Source of the DNA: Oscillospiraceae bacterium
GTDB lineage: Bacteria > Bacillota_A > Clostridia > Oscillospirales > Oscillospiraceae
DNA length: 16,280 nucleotides
Assembly: GCA_015068175.1 (NCBI GenBank)
Contig: SVLA01000030.1
Span: 1-16,280 of the forward strand
Direction: 5' to 3'
In this document: positions 13,062-16,280 of the stretch, piece after piece
Layout of the letters: every line of letters starts with the position of its first letter
How positions within the stretch are numbered: the stretch's first letter is position 1
Notes under the pieces: model-generated
Seen by the model: only the letters and a program-made list of their open reading frames with translations
What the model was told of the DNA's origin: nothing
Database searches by the model: none
Made by a program: the position numbers and the translations under genes

Positions 13062-13091
13062 TTGACAGACCGCCCCGGGCCGTGGTATCAT
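13062..13091 (+). promoter_or_regulatory. Promoter of the polysaccharide-deacetylase gene
   Basis: A perfect TTGACA (13062-13067), an 18-bp spacer and TATCAT (13086-13091), 30 bases before the ATG. Confidence 0.7.
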
Positions 13092-13106
13092 CAGAATATA
13101 TACCAC
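13082..13106. repeat. 7-bp inverted repeat overlapping the deacetylase -10
   Basis: GTGGTAT (13082-13088) and ATACCAC (13100-13106) are exact reverse complements with an 11-base spacer, covering the -10 and the likely transcription start. This position suits a repressor operator. It would also fold as a hairpin ending just before the ribosome site. Confidence 0.45.
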
Positions 13107-13121
13107 ACGGGAGGGCGCGCC

Positions 13122-13823
13122 ATGAATTTTCGGGAACAATCCAAATTGAAAGCCGTCACCTTCAGCTTCGACGACGGTGTCACCCAGGACATCCGTATGA
13201 TCGAAATGCTGAATAAGTACGGTCTGAAAGCTACATTTAATCTGAATTCCCAGCTACTGGGTACCAAGGGATTTCTCCAGCGCTTTGATCAGCGGATCTC
13301 CCATTACAAGATCCACCCGGATCACGTCAAGGTGATCTACCATGGCCACGAAGTGGCTGTCCACACCCTGACCCATCCCAATCTGACCACCCTGGATGAT
13401 GACGAGATCGTCCGCCAGGTGGAGCAGGACCGGCTGAAGCTGTCGGAAATGGTGGGTTATGAAGTGGTTGGCATGGCCTATCCCTGCGGTGGTGTCAACA
13501 ATAACGACCATGTCGCCCAGGTGATCCGGGAGAAGACCGGTGTTGCCTACAGCCGGACCATCACCTGCAGCGGTTCTTTTGAACCCCAGGATCAACTGCA
13601 TCGGTTCAACCCCACCGTGGGCATCCATTTTGACCGGCTCATGGAACTGGGCCGGCAATTTGTGGAACTGAAGCCCGATTCCCCGCAGATCTTCTACATT
13701 TGGGGCCATACCTTTGAAATGGACTACGCGCCGGAGAACTGGCAGCGGATGGAAGAATTCTTCCGGCTCATCAGCGGCCGGGAGGACATCTTCTACGGCA
13801 CCAACCGGGAAGTTCTTCTTTGA
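13122..13823 (+). CDS. Polysaccharide deacetylase (NodB homology), no signal peptide
   Basis: This 233-aa enzyme of carbohydrate esterase family 4 type removes N- or O-acetyl groups from a glycan with a divalent metal. Motif 1 is FSFDDG (14-19, base D17, metal D18), motif 2 is HTLTH (81-85, metal ligands H81 and H85), then MAYPCGG (118-124), and a late W-G-H segment (194-196) that may hold the catalytic His. There is no signal peptide or membrane helix, unlike cell-wall deacetylases, so it may act on intracellular oligosaccharides or sugar precursors. The start at 13122 has GGGAGG about 8 bases upstream; a longer reading would begin at the promoter -35. It forms a one-gene unit, convergent with the thioredoxin operon. 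Confidence 0.88.
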   Translation: MNFREQSKLKAVTFSFDDGVTQDIRMIEMLNKYGLKATFNLNSQLLGTKGFLQRFDQRISHYKIHPDHVKVIYHGHEVAVHTLTHPNLTTLDDDEIVRQVEQDRLKLSEMVGYEVVGMAYPCGGVNNNDHVAQVIREKTGVAYSRTITCSGSFEPQDQLHRFNPTVGIHFDRLMELGRQFVELKPDSPQIFYIWGHTFEMDYAPENWQRMEEFFRLISGREDIFYGTNREVLL

Positions 13824-13832
13824 CTCTTCTAC

Positions 13833-13862
13833 ACCGGGGCGGATATTCCGCTCCGGTCTTTT
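13833..13862 (+). terminator. Terminator of the deacetylase gene
   Basis: An 11-bp stem (ACCGGGGCGGA at 13833-13843 with TCCGCTCCGGT at 13847-13857, one G-T pair, loop TAT) followed by CTTTT. It runs up to the stop codon of the convergent TlpA gene. Confidence 0.88.
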
Positions 13863-14463
13863 ACTGCCCATTGATCATGTCGATGCCCTTTTGTAAGGTC
13901 TTCCCATCAATGGAGCCGCTGGCATAGGCAATCATGAAACCATCTGCATCGATGAAGAATGTAGTGGGGATAGATTGGATCCCATAAGCTGCCGCTGCCT
14001 GACCCTCCAGGTCATAAAACACCGGGAATGTGTACCTTTCTTCATCGATCAGCGCCCGGGCACTCTCCACGGTCTCATTCCAGGTGGTGAGATTCACCAT
14101 CAGGAAGGTCACATCAACGCCCAGTTCTTTGTATTTCTCTTCAAATTCGGGCATTTCCCGTCTGCACGGACCGCACCAACTGGCCCAAAAATTCAGCACC
14201 ACCGGTTTCCCCCGAAAGTCAGACAGCCGGACCTTCTCTCCGTTTTCATCGTACACCGAAAAATCCGGTGCCGAGGTATGTGTGGGCTCTGTGGCTGCTG
14301 TCTGGGTAGATTGTGTTTCCTCCGTCCGGGCCGACTCCGTGGGCGCAGTCTGCATAGAGGTTGGTTCTCCGTTCTGTACCGGCGGCGGCTGCTGCCCGCA
14401 ACCGACAACGATCGCCAACACAACCGCCATCATCAACACAAATCCAATCCGCATTTTATTCAT
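13861..14463 (-). CDS. TlpA/ResA-like thioredoxin-fold lipoprotein
   Basis: This is a 200-aa exported lipoprotein. Residues 4-21 form the signal peptide with lipobox VVGC (Cys22). A Thr/Glu/Pro-rich linker follows (about 30-66). The AhpC/TSA-like thioredoxin domain (67-200) has FWASWCGPC (active Cys97 and Cys100), a Pro-rich helix after it, and the cis-Pro at 166 in SIPTTF. It should reduce or exchange disulfides at the outer face of the membrane, as in cytochrome-c or redox maturation, or peroxide-related repair. The gene lies 9 bases after trxA in the same direction, so the pair is an operon. No CcdA-type electron transporter is seen in the window; whichever protein passes electrons across the membrane must be elsewhere. 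The start at 14463 has GAGGTG 7 bases upstream. Confidence 0.88.
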   Translation of the reverse strand: MNKMRIGFVLMMAVVLAIVVGCGQQPPPVQNGEPTSMQTAPTESARTEETQSTQTAATEPTHTSAPDFSVYDENGEKVRLSDFRGKPVVLNFWASWCGPCRREMPEFEEKYKELGVDVTFLMVNLTTWNETVESARALIDEERYTFPVFYDLEGQAAAAYGIQSIPTTFFIDADGFMIAYASGSIDGKTLQKGIDMINGQ

Positions 14464-14472
14464 CGCGGCACC

Positions 14473-14778
14473 TCACAGCAGCGCCAGAATACCCTGCTTG
14501 GTACGGGCACCCACCGCCTGGTTGACGATCCTGCCCCGTTCCATCACCACCAGTGTCGGAATACTCACGATACCAAATTGGGCTGCCAGTTCCGGGTTCT
14601 CATCCACATTGATCTTTCCGACCAAGAGATCCGACCGTTCTTCCGCAATTTCTTCCACGATGGGTACCACCATCCGGCAGGGACCGCACCAGGGTGCCCA
14701 AAAGTCCAGCAGGACCTTCTTTTCCGATTCCAATACTTCCTGCCGGAAGTTCTCCCGATTGATATTGATCGCTTTCAT
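14473..14778 (-). CDS. trxA: Thioredoxin
   Basis: This 101-aa cytoplasmic thioredoxin has the active site FWAPWCGPCRM (Cys31 and Cys34), the buried acid in the strand before it (LLDFWA, D25), and the cis-Pro at 74 in SIPTL. The length is that of classical thioredoxins. The start at 14778 has AAAGGAGG 7 bases upstream, and the -10 sits about 31 bases before it; a longer reading from 14808 would begin only one base from the -10. It is the first gene of a two-gene operon with the TlpA-like lipoprotein. A thioredoxin reductase gene is not in the window. Confidence 0.93.
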   Translation of the reverse strand: MKAININRENFRQEVLESEKKVLLDFWAPWCGPCRMVVPIVEEIAEERSDLLVGKINVDENPELAAQFGIVSIPTLVVMERGRIVNQAVGARTKQGILALL

Positions 14779-14808
14779 ATTCGATCCTCCTTTTCTGTTT
14801 GTGACCAT

Positions 14809-14817
14809 ATTATATCA
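14809..14817 (-). promoter_or_regulatory. Extended -10 promoter of trxA
   Basis: On the minus strand TGA-TATAAT (14809-14817) is a good extended -10. The position 17 bp upstream has no recognisable -35, which an extended -10 can tolerate. Confidence 0.65.
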
Positions 14818-14865
14818 CGCCGCCGCTGCCCTTTCCGTGACTTTCTCACATTGGGGCGAAATATC

Positions 14866-14894
14866 TTGCAAAAAGGCATTTGACCCTCTATAAT
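14866..14894 (+). promoter_or_regulatory. Promoter of the small zinc-ribbon membrane protein
   Basis: TTGCAA (14866-14871), a 17-bp spacer and a consensus TATAAT (14889-14894), 37 bases before the start codon. Confidence 0.8.
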
Positions 14895-14931
14895 AACAGT
14901 ATCCCAGTCCGCAAACGAAAGGAGCGCCATT

Positions 14932-15339
14932 ATGAACACCCTCGTGAGGATCCTCATTTTCATCGCCATCATCATTCTCAATGTGTACATCGCCGGCCAA
15001 TTCCGGAACGCGGCCGCAGACAAGGGTTATGACAGCAGCAAATATTTCCATCTTTGCTTCTGGTGCGGCATCGTGGGCTATCTGCTGGTTATCGCTCTGC
15101 CGGACCGGGGTGACCGCACTCCTGCCCCCACCCATCTGTCCGCCCCCACCCTCCCGGATACGGAAGTCAAACCTATGGCAGAAGCGGAAGAACCCCATTT
15201 CTGGTCTCCCGGCGGCACCGCTACCGCCACCGCCTGCGGTGAAAACAATATCCGCTGCAACAACTGCCACAAAGTCCAGTTCAAGGGCAACCGTCGGTGT
15301 GTTCAATGCGGCACCGCTTTTTCCCATATCTATCATTAA
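14932..15339 (+). CDS. Small two-helix membrane protein with C-terminal zinc ribbon
   Basis: This is a 135-aa protein that I cannot name. It has two hydrophobic helices (about 4-22 and 41-57), then a Pro/Thr-rich linker, then a zinc-ribbon-like end with CNNC (109-112) and CVQC (123-126). Both ends probably lie in the cytoplasm. It could anchor a zinc-ribbon domain at the membrane; the partner is unknown. GAAAGGAG lies 7 bases before the ATG at 14932. It is a single-gene unit with its own promoter and terminator, divergent from trxA and followed by MATE. Confidence 0.75.
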   Translation: MNTLVRILIFIAIIILNVYIAGQFRNAAADKGYDSSKYFHLCFWCGIVGYLLVIALPDRGDRTPAPTHLSAPTLPDTEVKPMAEAEEPHFWSPGGTATATACGENNIRCNNCHKVQFKGNRRCVQCGTAFSHIYH

Positions 15340-15345
15340 GAAGCG

Positions 15346-15377
15346 AGGCTTGACCCCACGGTCAAGCCTTTACTTTT
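15346..15377 (+). terminator. Terminator after the zinc-ribbon membrane protein
   Basis: A 10-bp perfect stem AGGCTTGACC/GGTCAAGCCT (15346-15355 and 15360-15369, loop CCAC) with the tail TTTACTTTT. The tail also holds the -35 of the next gene. Confidence 0.9.
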
Positions 15378-15397
15378 CCGGATTTCCGTAGTATACT
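15369..15397 (+). promoter_or_regulatory. Promoter of the MATE gene, starting in the preceding terminator tail
   Basis: TTTACT (15369-15374), a 17-bp spacer and TATACT (15392-15397), 32 bases before the TTG start. The -35 coincides with the T-tract of the upstream terminator. Confidence 0.6.
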
Positions 15398-15413
15398 GGA
15401 AACAACAGAAACA

Positions 15414-15420
15414 GAGGAGG
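15414..15420 (+). promoter_or_regulatory. Ribosome site supporting a TTG start for MATE
   Basis: GAGGAGG is 8 bases before TTG at 15429. No in-frame ATG or GTG occurs near it, and the first in-frame ATG lies well inside the transporter. Confidence 0.75.
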
Positions 15421-15428
15421 CGCCCAGC

Positions 15429-16280
15429 TTGCATTCTCAACGTCAATCCCTGACCGAGGGGCCCATTTGGAAGTCGATCCTGCTTTTCGCTCTGCCGGTC
15501 TTCCTGGGAAATGTGTTCCAGCAACTTTATAATGCTTTTGACGCCTGGTGCGTGGGCAACTATATCGGTGACGATGCCCTGGCTGCCGTCACTTCCTCCG
15601 GCAGTCTGATCTTTATGATGGTCAGCTTCTTCAACGGCGTGGCCATGGGTGCCGGCGTTGTCATCGCCCGGGCCTTCGGCGCCAAGCAGTATGACCCCAT
15701 GAGCAAAGCCATCCACACCGCCATCGCCTTCGGCCTGGTCACCGGCACTCTGCTGACCGTGGCCGGCGTGACCCTGACCCCCATCATCCTGCAATGGATG
15801 GGGACCCCCGCCGAAGTATTGCCCCAATCCATCGAATATTTCCGCTTCTACTTCTGCGGTGCCATTTTTACGGTGATGTATAACATCTTTGTGGGCATTC
15901 TCCACGCCGTAGGCGACAGCAGACATCCGCTGTATTACCTGATCTTCTCCACCTTCGTCAACATCGCGCTGGATATGCTTTTCGTTGCAGGTCTGGGATT
16001 GGGCGTAGGCTCCGCCGCCGTTGCCACCACCATTTCTCAGGGCATCAGCGCCCTGCTGTGCATCCTGCATATGCTCCGGGTGGATGCCCCCTACCGGGTC
16101 AGCCTGAACAAGATCCGTTTCCACAAAGAGAGCCTGGTGCAGATCGTCCGCTACGGCCTGCCTTCCGGTGTCCAAAACAGCGTCATCGCCCTGGCCAACG
16201 TAGTGGTCCAGAGCAACATCAACAGTTTCGGCAAGGCCGCCATGGCCGGCTGCGGTTCCTACTCCAAGCTGGAAGGCTTC
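15429..16280 (+). CDS. MATE-family multidrug/metabolite efflux transporter, 3' end cut off
   Basis: The first 284 residues of a MATE transporter are present; whole proteins have about 450. The start matches the family: LTEGPIWKSILLFALPVFLGNVFQQLYNAFD (helix 1), then VGNYIGDDALAAV and GAGVVIARAFGAKQYD, both typical for MATE. Further on are FVGILHAVGDSRHPLYYLI and a later IVRYGLPSGVQNSVI that opens the second half. It should export cationic drugs or metabolites by sodium or proton exchange at the membrane; the substrate is unknown. The start is TTG at 15429, with a strong ribosome site 8 bases upstream and its own promoter. The reading frame stays open to the last base of the window. Confidence 0.93.
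   Translation, partial: MHSQRQSLTEGPIWKSILLFALPVFLGNVFQQLYNAFDAWCVGNYIGDDALAAVTSSGSLIFMMVSFFNGVAMGAGVVIARAFGAKQYDPMSKAIHTAIAFGLVTGTLLTVAGVTLTPIILQWMGTPAEVLPQSIEYFRFYFCGAIFTVMYNIFVGILHAVGDSRHPLYYLIFSTFVNIALDMLFVAGLGLGVGSAAVATTISQGISALLCILHMLRVDAPYRVSLNKIRFHKESLVQIVRYGLPSGVQNSVIALANVVVQSNINSFGKAAMAGCGSYSKLEGF

Noticed and set aside
13039..13067. A possible Fnr/Crp-like site between the Cys-rich gene and the deacetylase
   Set aside because: TGTGATGTTCCCGATTGACA has only one recognisable half-site; the other half does not match TCACA or ATCAA.

Overview
The window looks like ordinary chromosomal DNA from a fairly GC-rich Gram-positive anaerobe of the Clostridia, most likely a gut Oscillospirales-type bacterium; this placement is inference. 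The grounds are strong AAAGGAGG ribosome sites, sigma-A promoters, a PadR/HAAS/DUF4097 operon, an LTA-synthase-like sulfatase, XRE regulators carrying membrane domains, and uronate catabolism through UxuA plus a short-chain dehydrogenase. I see no phage, insertion sequence, CRISPR array or rRNA. No gap between genes exceeds about 260 bases.

Layout. 1-1171 (minus): the 5' part of a CAU tRNA with its promoter, then a DEDDh 3'-5' exonuclease with a C-terminal zinc site and a poly-Arg tail. 1272-3215 (plus): a PadR regulator, a HAAS/DUF1700 membrane protein and a DUF4097 beta-repeat protein, forming a tight operon. 3234-5279 (minus): an LTA-synthase-like sulfatase, convergent with that operon. 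5446-7246 (plus): a pyridoxal/pyridoxine kinase and an HSL-type esterase, each with its own promoter. 7286-9169 (minus): two XRE regulators with membrane segments, one with a C-terminal zinc ribbon and one with a large predicted extracytoplasmic domain. 9318-11448 (minus): an SDR D-mannonate oxidoreductase and mannonate dehydratase UxuA, each with its own promoter. 11705-12118 (plus): a small TerB-like protein with strongly optimised codons. 12167-13023 (minus): an 83-aa Cys-rich protein translationally coupled to a 4Fe-4S protein. 13122-13823 (plus): a polysaccharide deacetylase. 13861-14778 (minus): thioredoxin followed by a TlpA-like thioredoxin lipoprotein. 14932-15339 (plus): a small two-helix membrane protein with a zinc ribbon. 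15429-16280 (plus, runs off the end): a MATE transporter with a TTG start.

How the genes work together. Envelope functions recur: the PadR/HAAS/DUF4097 operon, the sulfatase, the extracytoplasmic sensor-like XRE protein, the TlpA lipoprotein and MATE. UxuA and the SDR form the mannonate-fructuronate segment of glucuronate breakdown. TrxA and the TlpA lipoprotein could serve thiol redox on the two sides of the membrane, and the Fe-S/zinc-ribbon pair is probably a redox module of unknown role. Genes are packed tightly: convergent pairs share terminator hairpins, divergent pairs share short promoter regions, and two promoters begin inside the T-tract of the preceding terminator.

Nothing here is clearly a new defence or mobile system. 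The best candidates for undescribed biology are the transmembrane XRE regulator with its inverted repeat, the coupled Cys-rich/Fe-S pair, and the highly expressed TerB-like orphan.
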